Shown here one piece after another: positions 56,632 to 64,000 of a stretch of DNA of 64,000 bases. The notes under the pieces are model-generated. The model did not search any database. It saw nothing but the letters and a program-made list of their open reading frames with translations, and was not told where the DNA came from. This DNA is from Enchytraeus crypticus (taxonomy: Eukaryota; Annelida; Clitellata; Enchytraeida; Enchytraeidae). Location: contig CAJHZI010000532.1 in assembly GCA_905160935.1 (NCBI GenBank), forward strand, positions 987,501-1,051,500, in the 5' to 3' direction. How positions within the stretch are numbered: position 1 is the stretch's first letter; every line of letters starts with the position of its first letter. A program made the position numbers and the translations under genes.

Positions 56632-59600
56632 TTTTTTTTCATGCATCCTAGTACAGCCTTTTCCTCCCAGTAGATGCATACTTTCATAATTTTTCTACAT
56701 TTCTTGGCTATACCTACCTGCCTAGTAGGTATCCATTGCACTTAACTCTTAAATCCCAACACTCTTCCTATTCAATATACGTATCTTGCGCATCCTAGTA
56801 AGCTTATTCCTGCCTTATACATGCTTTATTTTGTAAAATTTTTCTCCTTAAGTGTATAATGCCAGGCCCTTAATATCTAAATCTTCAATCCTCATCCCTC
56901 TTTTTTTCATCAATATATGTATTTTACATTTCCTACTAGCATACTTTCTACACTATACTTGTACACTTTTAAACATTTTTGTCTCTTAGCTCTCTAACGG
57001 CACCTGCATAACACATCAATCATCTCTCCTAAACCCTACTGTATTCTTTTAATTTCCTCTTTTAGCAAATTATCTCAGAACTTGCTTTCATCCTAAATGC
57101 ACACCTTTTTCTTTATTTAATCTCTTAACCCATTATCATTGTTGAAGCGTTCTTTAATTGCCTACTTCCATTTGGTATGCCATTCTTCTAAATTGCAACA
57201 TTGCTTTGACTTTTCTCCTATGTTTTCATGCCAAAACTTAGCTATCTTCTTTTCAATAACCACGTTTCGTAAACAATTCGACCTCTCTCTTACTCTCTCT
57301 CTCTCCCTCTCTCTCCCTCCATGCTTCTCATAGTTAAAGCAAATATTTAATTACTATTTTAGTTAGTTTTAACTTAGTTTACTTACCTTTCTAATTTCTA
57401 AAGTTTAGCTAAAAAAATAGTGACAACAACTTTTTAATCTAGCCAAATTTGTTTACAATAGTCTAGTCAATGCAAAAATGACTTTAATGTGAAAGCAATC
57501 TTTAATCAGATAATCGTATTATCGATTTAATGGTTTTAAATGCACCCTGCAACTCTATTTATATTTTGATGATAACAAAGTTCTCAACTAATTTCAGTAC
57601 TCATATAATTTGGTAAGTTAACTCACTATCTCTTAGTGCACTGCCAATTGGCAGGTCCACGACATAGGCCTATAACTCATCAACATATTTCTATCCTCTG
57701 CCTTTCTATTCTAACCAAACCACAGTTATACTACAATTACAAATCTGGGTACAAATTGACTTAATTTATTAAATTGATTGACGTATACAAATTGATCCAT
57801 TGGGGGTTTTACCCTCTCCAGAAGGAACTTAGCCCCCTCCCCAAATAGTGTAAAAGAGGGTGTCAGGTTTTGACCGAAAATGACTGAAATCCGCTGTACG
57901 AACTCCTCCAGATAAATTCTTATATATCTTCAGATATTTATAGCATTTAGCCAGTAATTCTAGATACTAGATTGATAGGTGATGCATTTGACAATAGTGA
58001 TTCTAATAATCTGACATATTGCCCCGTGTTGTGCTCGGGTGTAGTTGGACCACTGCAGAATAGGGCAACCGCAAACAATCTGCTGCTTGTAGGAAAAAGG
58101 CGACTGAGGCAGGAGCTGAGGATGGCTAGAGGGGACCCGCCTCACAATGAAATATTTTCGAGCAGGATTAAATGATAATTAATTCATCTAACAGAGAAAG
58201 GTAACGGGAAATCACCTCAGAAGCCATACCTTTCCCAAGCTATAGGTTACATATGGTATGGATAAGACATAGACTTTGTGAAGGGATTAACTTGTTTATC
58301 TAATGAGTGTTTTTATGGAGAGAGAAAATATACTTTGAGTATGAATATGTACCTTGAACATGCCACTTGGCAGTGCACTGAAGAGAGAAGATATTTTCAG
58401 TAATAATTGTTAAATATTAGCAATTAGTGTCATAAACAAAGAGTCTATTTTAATGTAGTGTTTAATACTTTAGATGCAATTGTGTACGAAAGAAATGCTA
58501 AATACTAAAGCAGTTAAGTACAACTATTTTTAGCTAAATATATAGTAGAAGTAGTATAGTTTAACGACTTCTTTAGTTATCAAAATAGTTAAATTTTAAC
58601 AACTTCTTTAGTTAAAATAACAGTGTATAAAGTATTAACTACGTTTAAAGATAGTCTATATGCCCATCACCGAACATGATTGTATTAAAATATAGAATGA
58701 AAGTTAATATCAAGAAAGCCAAAGTGATGAGACTGTATTGAACATTAGGAAGAGTCAAAATAGAAATAGAACGAAGTTGAATTTAGAACAGGTAAAGAGT
58801 TTCAGATATTTAGTGCACACATTAACGGAAGACGGGAAATGTGAAAAAGAAATTAAATGTAGAATTGGTCAAAAAACAGAAGCCTTCAATATTAGGAAAG
58901 AATTACTAACACAAAGTTTGAGGAAAGCCACGAAGAAAAGTTCGATAGGACTTTAGTGTGGACCACGCTACTGTAAGGCTGTGAAACATTGACGTTAAGA
59001 AAGGAGGATAATAGAAAACTGGAATCTTTTGTAATGTGTCTGTCAAAGTTTGATTCGATATATATTTAGTATGTACTTGTATTTGTGATTGCATTTTTAG
59101 TAAACTATTTAATGATACTGCTGGATAAGTAAAGTTAAGATTTAAAGTATTGAGTTTTATTAAAGTGAGATCCTACGCGGTAGCTATACTACGGCAAGTG
59201 ACCAATGAGGGCATGCCTAAACAGTAACTAGGGGAGATCAAAGATGGAAGAGTGACAACACGGACGTAAAACGTGCCAAGTTGAAAAAAGATTTAGGAGA
59301 TTTGAGGAATCTCAGTTGTTGACGAATTCAGAAGGAATTCGAAGGGTTCGGTTATTCGAACTAATTTGTAGTCCATCGAACAGTGGATGAGAAGAGAGTG
59401 ATCAGTAGAGGATCGAAGAAGGAAGAGAGTTCCATCGAAATATTCTAACCTAGGGATTATATTAGATGGAATCCTAGTAGGCGAATAGTCGAGAGGAAAC
59501 TAAAGTAAAGTGTAAGAAATTGAGCTAGAGAGCGTACTAGTAATTTAAGTGTCAAAAGCAGTTGTATGTTATGTAAAATACTTACTTTTTGCGATATTTA

Positions 59601-60236
59601 AAGTGAACAGTGATTCACTAGAAAGTATAGTTTTATGTTATATAAAATTCGCTTACACGTGTTATTTGAAATCGTTTAATTTTCGTTCTACTATATATCC
59701 GTGTATTATTTTATTTATTTTCGTATTAAATTAATATTTATTTTAATGCAGTCGTTGAAGTTATCCATCAATTATTGGGATGTCTAGATTCAGTCGAAAA
59801 TCGAGGACAGATAAAATTCTAAAATAATTATAAGAGGCATTTTATTAGGAATTTAAGCCCTGTAACATTTAATTTCAGGTCATCATTTTACCAAAGACAA
59901 ATTAGTAGAATCAGATTACTGACAGTGTCTATGAAGAAAAATGAAGAGGATCAAATGTCCTGACAAAATTACGAATGAAGAAGTGCTAAATAGGGTTGGC
60001 AACAAATAGACAATTGATAGATATCATCAGGCATAGAAAGATGAACTGTGTGGGTCATATATAGGGACTGGTTTACCAAAACAGGTAATTAAAGGAAGGA
60101 AATTGGTTAGAGGAAGACTGATACTTGGGATGATGAATGACTGGATAACTATTTCATTCGTTGATATGAAAAGAGAGACAGAGGATAAAAATACTTGGAA
60201 GAGTCACATGCCACGGACTTGTCAATAGGCAGTGAA

Positions 60237-60296
<60 letters not shown>

Positions 60297-62595
60297 GAGG
60301 AGAGAGAGAATATGATAATAATATTAACAAAGATTTTACGTCCGTTTCCTCATCTAGGGATGATGTCAGAGACGTCCCCAACAGCACACATTACTACAGA
60401 TCAATTCACCCAGTCCAATCTGCAAAAGAAATGTGCTGAGGAGTAGAAACGTCCTAACCGAAAGCGGTTCCAGTGATCAAAAATCGTCAGGGGTAGATCG
60501 ATTATGTCTTCGGTGGGAAAAGGTAAGTCTTAAGCTTGCTAGAGAAAGTTGAAAGGGAAGAACATAGATAGAACATAGATAGGATAGAACTGATTGGCTG
60601 ACTGGTTAATGGATTGAGTAAAGTTTACCACAATTATTTTCGTCCTCAAAGTCTCTACAGTTGTTGTATCCATCACACAGCTCCCAACTTCTGATACAGA
60701 GACCAGGAGTAGAGTTACAATGTAGCACTTCAAAAGCCGTTGCTCCGTAGTTCTCCAGGATATCGCAACTCGTGAAATTTGCTTAGCACAAAAGCATGCG
60801 ATTGAGTTTAATTTGTGTGCATAATCATGAGTGATTTGAGATATGATAAATACTAATTATGCATAATTAAAACTATGCATGGACATATATGTTATTATAC
60901 TATAATTATATTTTTTAAACATAATTGTACAATCAGAAGTATGCCTACAATCTATAAGGATGCCAACTACACTGAAATAGTTTCAAGCTTCTACAATTTT
61001 AATAATAAATAACCTGAAGGAGTAGGATGGGGAAGGGGTTAAAATTTAAATTGAAGACATTTGAAGCAATTACAGTGCAGTGCGCTCCAGATTGTGCACA
61101 GTTATCTTTATAACTGTGAAAATATGTATAGGCTTACTTACAGTATAATTATATAGACGTGATACAGAGACGAGCAGTAGACGCGCTGTAAGATGTAAGC
61201 ACGATGTAAGATGTAAGCGCGCTGTAAGATGTAAGCACACTGTAAGATGTACGCGCGCTGTAAGGTGTAAGCATTAGTTTCTAGAATATGGTCTAAATCC
61301 AAATGATTCAAATAGTCAAATAAAATCTAAGATATGGAATAAGTTTGAGAATATTTTACATGCTAGTAATTAAAATTATTTTTATTATTTTGAAATTAGG
61401 ATAATTAATGTGGTGGAAGCAAAAAGTAAGAGTCCCTCTGACGAACTAACTTACTGTACTAGACCGAGAAGGTTCCGATTATTCGGGTTCAGATCTACAA
61501 CACGAAGGGTAGTCTTACTGCCAGGGGTCCTACCTACGAGATGTGAGGCTATGTGGGTGACTGTTTGAGAAGACTATTCAATAACGAACAAAGCATAAAA
61601 TGTCATAAATACAATTATGTTTTCTGTTGCCTATCGCGGTTTTATAATGCACGAATAAACTATATTTAAGCTCGAAATTGTTACACAACGTTCATGATCG
61701 ATACATAGTTACCTTGTTACCTTGTTACCGTTCCATCAAATGGAATAGCAAAGAGCAAGAACAAGAGAAAAGTAAGAAACTAACTGGAGACTTAATAGAC
61801 ACAACTGAAGACGTAAAGGAGTAAAGGAGTAGAGGGGTAAATTACCAAAAAACCAAAAGAACACTAAAGACCACTAAAGACCACTAAAGACCCAACAGCA
61901 CACTAAAGACCCGGACTGCTGAAAGGACCCAGCTTATATTGTCCGAAAGATACACATACATTCCAACATACAAACAGACACACTAAGAGAGAGACATTCA
62001 CACGATACTAAAGGCAATCGTTCTATGGAAACCTGTTACCAAAATGGTTGTCCCACTTAACCAGATATATCCGTAGCAACGAATTGGCTTCCGAATCAAT
62101 CATAATAATAATAATAATAATAACACACATTATTATAGTGAAATAATCAACTACGCTGATATCTTTCACTTTTAATACAACATGCTTAAACCGTGAGGCA
62201 ATTTAGGCCATTTTCCGTGTATCCAGTCCATTGAATGTCCGAGATTTTACTCTCAGATCAGCGCGACTGGGATTCGAAACCACGAGGTTTCAACTCAGCT
62301 CAGGGTCTGTCATTTTAAACTTCATGACGTTATCAACACCCCTAACCATTGCGCTATTGAGACATTCAATCATACTCATACTCCAAAGATGATCCAAACA
62401 AACAACAACCACTTTGTAAACTGACTCTCAGGTACGTTTCCATAACTTGAATGTTGCATGATAGTAACAAGGCTAGTCATGAATGTGTATATGTGTATAC
62501 ATATGTGTATGTATGTATATATGTACATATATATGAACATGTATATGAATTTATGTGCATGAATATGTGTATGTATTTATATGTGTAGGTATATA

Positions 62596-62652
<57 letters not shown>

Positions 62653-63628
62653 GGACTGGGCATTAAAAAAATCCCCCTAACACAATTACAATAGCTTAGC
62701 CAATTATTGATACTGTGCCTTGAAATTTGAAGTTTATCTTGTGGAGGAATTTTGCTTCAAGCTGACCAAATTTTGTAAATATATCTTTAAAGGAACCGGA
62801 GTTATACAAGTTTTGCGAAAAATTGATTATTTTCATTTAACACGCAACGTAAAACGTTCATTAGAATCAATTTCCTTTTGAAAATGTGCTGGCCTTGAAA
62901 AGGGCCGTTAGATGATTACGACTCTGATTTTGTGCTATAATGTGTGCTCGAAATGAATGCCCTGGGTTTTAATGCCTACCAGAAGTCTTTTCTTACAGAT
63001 AGAATTGCGCTGTCAATGGACTATTGTGGTAGGTCTTTCCAGACCTCTTGAAGAACAGCCTTTAATTCCATTGTGTTTCTGCGTTTGGGCTTGAAAGCAC
63101 GATACTTTTCCAACATGAGTCTCCAGACAAAAAATCACGCGGATTAAAATCTGGAGAATTAGAAGGCCAATCATCCACTTCTTTTATGAAATCTGGGCTG
63201 TATTGTACAAGAAAGTATTGCGCAAGACTTGAAGTATGAGCCGGCGCGCCGTCCTGTTGAAAAATGAAATCATTTGACTTTAACTTGTTCCAGTCTTCAA
63301 TCAGTTTCGTCAGAATAGGGTTAGTGTAATACATTGTAGCACAATATCAGAGGGGTATTCATCTAACGGCCCATTTCAGGGCCAGCACATTTTCAAAAAG
63401 GAATTGATTCTAATTGACGTTTTACGTTGCGTGTTAAATAAAAATCAATTTTTTCGCAAAACTTGGATAAGTACGGTTCCTTTAAAAATATATTTACAAA
63501 ATTTGGTCAGCTTGTAGCAAATTTTCTCCACAAGAGAACCTTCAAATTGCACGGCGAAATATAAATAATTGGCTAAGCTATCGTAATTTTGCTAGAGGGA
63601 TACTTTTCTAATGCGCAGCGTGTATATA

Positions 63629-63692
<64 letters not shown>

Positions 63693-64000
63693 GTCGCACT
63701 TTTTGCTATTGAAAGATATTTACATGTTACTTGTATTTATTCACTTGACAGCTTTGCAATTTTGTCTTTTAAATTTTTCTACTATTGAAATGGTGAAATA
63801 AAATAAAATAAATCTAGGTTGTTTCACGATTTAGACAGAATTTAGGTCCAGCGATACGGCTGTGTAAGAAAAATTAAAACTTAACATATTTGATTAACAG
63901 TCATTGATATACCACAATAAGTTTCGTCGTCCCAATTTCTACAATCATTGAATCTGTCGCATAGTAAGTCGGTTGAGATACACCTAGAAGCCGTGTTGTT
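34533..64000 (-). CDS. LDLa-containing nicotinic-type Cys-loop receptor subunit (partial, 5' end outside window)
   Basis: Recognised exons on the minus strand: 63913-64000 (runs off the window), 60629-60781, 52816-52952, 42568-42677, 36690-36969, 35980-36229, 34533-35008. One small phase 0-0 exon (45 bp expected) between 52.8 and 42.7 kb was not found. Order: at least two LDL-receptor class A modules, ligand-binding domain with a 13-residue Cys-loop, M1-M2-M3, short cytoplasmic loop, M4, stop. Such subunits assemble as pentameric ligand-gated channels in the plasma membrane. The vicinal cysteines of loop C and the loop B tryptophan are missing, so it is not a canonical alpha subunit. Phase 1 boundaries join LDLa exons to the binding-domain exon without strain. 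Joining across 18 kb of intron is an inference; separate genes remain possible. Confidence 0.7.
35575..35705. repeat. GAGACCAAGACC degenerate tandem array
   Basis: Mixed 6-bp and ~24-bp units (actcgagaccaagaccagac), in a receptor intron. Confidence 0.8.
35980..36229 (-). CDS. Cys-loop receptor exon: loop C, M1, M2
   Basis: 250 nt. [20 protein letters not shown] then [12 protein letters not shown] (M1) and [20 protein letters not shown] (M2). Loop C has no Cys-Cys pair. M2 keeps Glu at -1' (a cation-selectivity feature) but has Met at 9' instead of Leu and Asp at 14'. Ends SDYFPLL plus one base; donor gtaggt. Confidence 0.9.
36690..36969 (-). CDS. Cys-loop receptor exon: beta strands and Cys-loop
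   Basis: 280 nt. Begins by completing Ser (..[10 protein letters not shown]), then [15 protein letters not shown], a perfect 13-residue Cys-loop with FPFD. The following GSWTY-type loop B reads EISLLFY, so the aromatic-box tryptophan is absent. Ends GTKSL in phase 0, donor gtaagt. Confidence 0.9.
37040..37255 (+). repeat. Diverged SINE-A plus second 3'-end fragment
   Basis: agctgagtcggtagcttgta ... aggaaactgacgttaaact, then a second hairpin end with (GATT)n. Confidence 0.5.
37585..40192 (+). mobile_element. Non-LTR retrotransposon, degenerate (CR1/jockey-like)
   Basis: 5'-truncated. 37589-37894 holds the end of an apurinic-type endonuclease (SDHSAIFC). The reverse transcriptase runs about 38200-39200 ([39 protein letters not shown]) with several frameshifts. 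The catalytic YADD reads YAYD. The thumb/C-terminal part 39320-39727 contains [20 protein letters not shown]. The 3' end has the hairpin, gacgttaaacc and (TTA)n at 40190. Confidence 0.85.
40200..41330. other. Receptor intron
   Basis: No gene recognised. 40640-40900 may be an old inverted LINE fragment but the match is too weak to assign. Confidence 0.4.
41335..41560. repeat. ~90-bp duplication, 2.3 units
   Basis: aaacaatgaaactatacccta-like start with accactgccattattaacat in the middle; C-rich segment differs in length. Confidence 0.75.
41560..41627. mobile_element. End of a related hAT-like element
   Basis: Ends cccccctggatccgccactg, the same terminal inverted repeat as 25249-25517. I did not find a matching left end or duplication. 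Confidence 0.45.
42384..42475. repeat. (AT)n tract beside receptor exon
   Basis: About 90 bases of TA repeats about 90 bases from the 42.57-kb donor. Confidence 0.95.
42568..42677 (-). CDS. Cys-loop receptor exon: loop D to loop A
   Basis: 110 nt, the same length as the equivalent exon in nicotinic receptor genes. [14 protein letters not shown]... [12 protein letters not shown] corresponds to the W...W and IW.PDI..YN segments. Loop A lacks the usual tyrosine. Acceptor ttttcctacag; donor gtctac is weak but the next exon completes AGC in phase. Confidence 0.8.
43200..47258 (+). mobile_element. Non-LTR retrotransposon with endonuclease and RT, broken ORFs
   Basis: Nearly full length, inside the receptor intron. 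43310-43596 resembles an ORF1 with a PHD-like finger ([14 protein letters not shown]), typical of CR1-like elements. Endonuclease 44095-44740: [18 protein letters not shown], but SDQ in place of SDH. RT 45240-46300: [31 protein letters not shown], intact YADD. Several frameshifts. The 3' tail is (TAAAT)n. Confidence 0.85.
48250..51452 (+). mobile_element. Non-LTR retrotransposon with C-terminal restriction-like endonuclease signature
   Basis: Flanked on both sides by AAT-rich tracts. 48539-48991 encodes an N-terminal region. RT 49178-49795: [40 protein letters not shown]. Then 49987-50778, where a one-base loss breaks the YLDD catalytic motif near 49896. C-terminal 50813-51020: [17 protein letters not shown] zinc knuckle, then CPDGMTLVP...WDVTV, a PD...D pattern as in R2/NeSL-type endonucleases. 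Ends tttacaccggggtaat. Confidence 0.75.
51700..52005 (-). mobile_element. Fragment of the 37.6-kb LINE family, inverted
   Basis: Minus strand translates [18 protein letters not shown] ... [20 protein letters not shown], nearly matching 39390-39650. Confidence 0.75.
52035..52192 (+). repeat. Degenerate SINE-A-like element
   Basis: Ends with gctgaacttagccttagc after a gacatg hairpin-like segment; strongly diverged. Confidence 0.4.
52300..52720. repeat. (CAA/CAG)n followed by (GTT)n
   Basis: 52300-52465 is AAC/CAG-rich and 52605-52720 is GTT-rich, so the two halves are rough complements about 140 bases apart, directly next to a receptor exon. Confidence 0.85.
52816..52952 (-). CDS. Cys-loop receptor ligand-binding domain, first exon
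   Basis: 137 nt, beginning with two bases that finish a codon and ending in phase 0 at donor gtaagt. Reads [20 protein letters not shown] then [22 protein letters not shown], the N-terminal helix and first beta strands of a nicotinic-type binding domain. Known nicotinic genes have a phase-1 exon of about 140 bp here, followed by 45 bp and 110 bp exons. Acceptor is a T-run plus aag; a second AG two bases on would give a phase-0 start. Confidence 0.75.
53440..54592 (+). mobile_element. 5'-truncated non-LTR retrotransposon with (GAT)n tail
   Basis: RT fragments: [43 protein letters not shown]. The C-terminal domain 53925-54452 contains [20 protein letters not shown]. Two or three frameshifts. 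Ends aataaacgag then (TGA)n. It starts right after a (GA)n tract. Confidence 0.85.
54600..55830. other. Receptor intron
   Basis: AT-rich, no coding or repeat family recognised apart from a short AT run at 55312. Confidence 0.5.
55840..56205. repeat. Degenerate tandem array (~35 bp)
   Basis: Recurring cacaccctcataattttaaa and cttgataaa segments about ten times. Confidence 0.6.
56300..57100. repeat. Degenerate long tandem duplication, T-rich
   Basis: 56370-56530 and 56775-56930 share gtatcttgcgcatcctagta-like and gtataatgccaggcccttaa-like segments in the same order; an (AT)n run lies between. Confidence 0.6.
57622..57690 (-). mobile_element. RTE-like LINE 3' tip
   Basis: ctcttagtgcactgccaatt and ggcaggtccacgacat, the inverted terminal segment. 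Shorter tips lie at 9028-9060 and 56295-56335. Confidence 0.55.
58020..58395 (+). repeat. SINE-B copy, longest 5' end
   Basis: Begins ccccgtgttgtgctcgggt and ends ttggcagtgcactgaagaga. Body matches the copies at 1-380, 12105-12360 and 30330-30590 (the latter two inverted). Confidence 0.75.
58660..59040 (+). mobile_element. RTE-like LINE fragment, 5' part
   Basis: [11 protein letters not shown], then [35 protein letters not shown] and [20 protein letters not shown], typical of RTE-type RT C-terminal regions. Interrupted at 59041 by a probable solo LTR. Confidence 0.75.
59041..59924. mobile_element. Probable solo LTR (884 bp)
   Basis: Starts TGTCAAAG and ends TTACTGACA (TG...CA ends, TGTCA/TGACA inverted). 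Flanked by GTGTC at 59036-59040 and 59925-59929, a 5-bp target duplication. Removing it rejoins the RTE-like reading at the conserved ESF.M...RKMKRIK segment. Confidence 0.6.
59925..60310 (+). mobile_element. RTE-like LINE fragment, 3' part with (GA)n tail
   Basis: [20 protein letters not shown], then [20 protein letters not shown] followed by CQ and stop. The 3' end taggcagtgaattaagagag runs into (GA)n at 60241-60308. Confidence 0.8.
60315..60440 (-). repeat. LINE 3'-end fragment
   Basis: Inverted copy extending into the segment tactacagatcaattcaccc also present at the 40.1-kb LINE end. Confidence 0.65.
60629..60781 (-). CDS. LDL-receptor class A exon (complete)
   Basis: 153 nt, phase 1-1, 51 codons. 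Six cysteines: SC, HC, GLC, ELC, NNC, NNC. Contains [17 protein letters not shown], typical of LDLa; the Asp before the fifth Cys is Asn. The spacing between Cys 1 and 2 (15 residues) is longer than usual. Acceptor gtgctaag, donor gtaaac. Its first two bases complete a codon left by the 63.9-kb exon. Confidence 0.8.
60790..62120. other. Intron between LDLa exons
   Basis: Nothing recognised apart from the 18-bp array and a short actaaagacc tandem at 61860-61900. Confidence 0.5.
61175..61275. repeat. 18-bp minisatellite, five units
   Basis: Units of gcgctgtaagatgtaagc with small variation. Confidence 0.85.
62125..62372 (-). repeat. SINE-C (tRNA-like) copy
   Basis: Second copy; A-box tagcgcaatggttag and B-box ggtttcgaatccc on the minus strand. 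An ATT microsatellite sits at its 3' side. Confidence 0.7.
62652..63622 (-). mobile_element. Tc1/mariner-like element, 971 bp, decayed
   Basis: Same family and size as 28306-29273 with the transposase fragment on the minus strand (63062-63334: [28 protein letters not shown]). Flanked by TA within long (TA)n tracts. Confidence 0.85.
63913..64000 (-). CDS. LDL-receptor class A exon (partial)
   Basis: Reads [18 protein letters not shown] then DDETYC, ending one base into a codon at donor gtatat. The C-I..LC-D...DC...DDE..C pattern is the C-terminal half of an LDLa module, with the DC and DDE calcium-site acids present and the middle Asp replaced by Asn. Extends past the window. Confidence 0.8.

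Noticed and set aside
60539-60733. Signal-peptide-like minus-strand ORF
   Set aside because: Wrong frame relative to the six-cysteine LDLa frame of the same exon.

Overview
This is a eukaryotic, AT-rich (roughly two-thirds A+T by eye) animal genome window. Both genes are split by many GT-AG introns and are metazoan families (a plakin and a nicotinic-type Cys-loop receptor). The rest is introns and intergenic DNA packed with microsatellites, minisatellites, tRNA-derived SINEs, several non-LTR retrotransposons and cut-and-paste transposon remnants. The repeat style and gene families suggest an invertebrate bilaterian, possibly a lophotrochozoan. The species cannot be fixed from sequence alone.

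Layout. (1) About 3.0-22.1 kb, minus strand: a 17-exon plakin gene, reconstructed exon by exon. All junctions are GT-AG with consistent phase, giving about 1,580 codons. It encodes an SH3-bearing plakin domain (residues about 1-600) followed by one 3.1-kb terminal exon. That exon carries a long acidic repeat tail and three plectin-type repeats, and ends at a stop. No calponin-homology domains, rod, EF-hands or GAS2 domain are seen, so this is a short VAB-10A-like product. (2) 22.1-34.5 kb: no convincing gene. It holds a 5'-truncated LINE, a 269-bp hAT-like element with 8-bp target duplication, huge (TCTA)n and (CTCA)n arrays, an inverted repeat, a ~970-bp Tc1/mariner element and a truncated copy of a LINE found further on. 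(3) 34.5-64 kb and beyond, minus strand: a Cys-loop receptor gene. Its N-terminal side is built from at least two phase-1 LDL-receptor class A exons (60.6 and 63.9 kb). These join in phase to an ancestral-type ligand-binding-domain exon at 52.9 kb, then exons at 42.6, 36.8, 36.1 and 34.8 kb covering the Cys-loop and four membrane helices. One small exon (45 bp expected) was not located. The introns contain four sizeable non-LTR retrotransposons, an RTE-like element split by a probable solo LTR, and a second ~970-bp mariner element.

Most notable: LDLa modules apparently shuffled into the ancestral phase-1 intron of a nicotinic-type receptor whose ligand-site and pore residues are atypical. Two SINE families share their 3' ends with resident LINEs (one with a TTA tail, one with a GA tail), which also explains many of the (GA)n microsatellites. 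The plakin carries a novel W...ET repeat tail and a 23-residue in-frame cassette exon. Homology calls rest on recognised family motifs, not on database searches.
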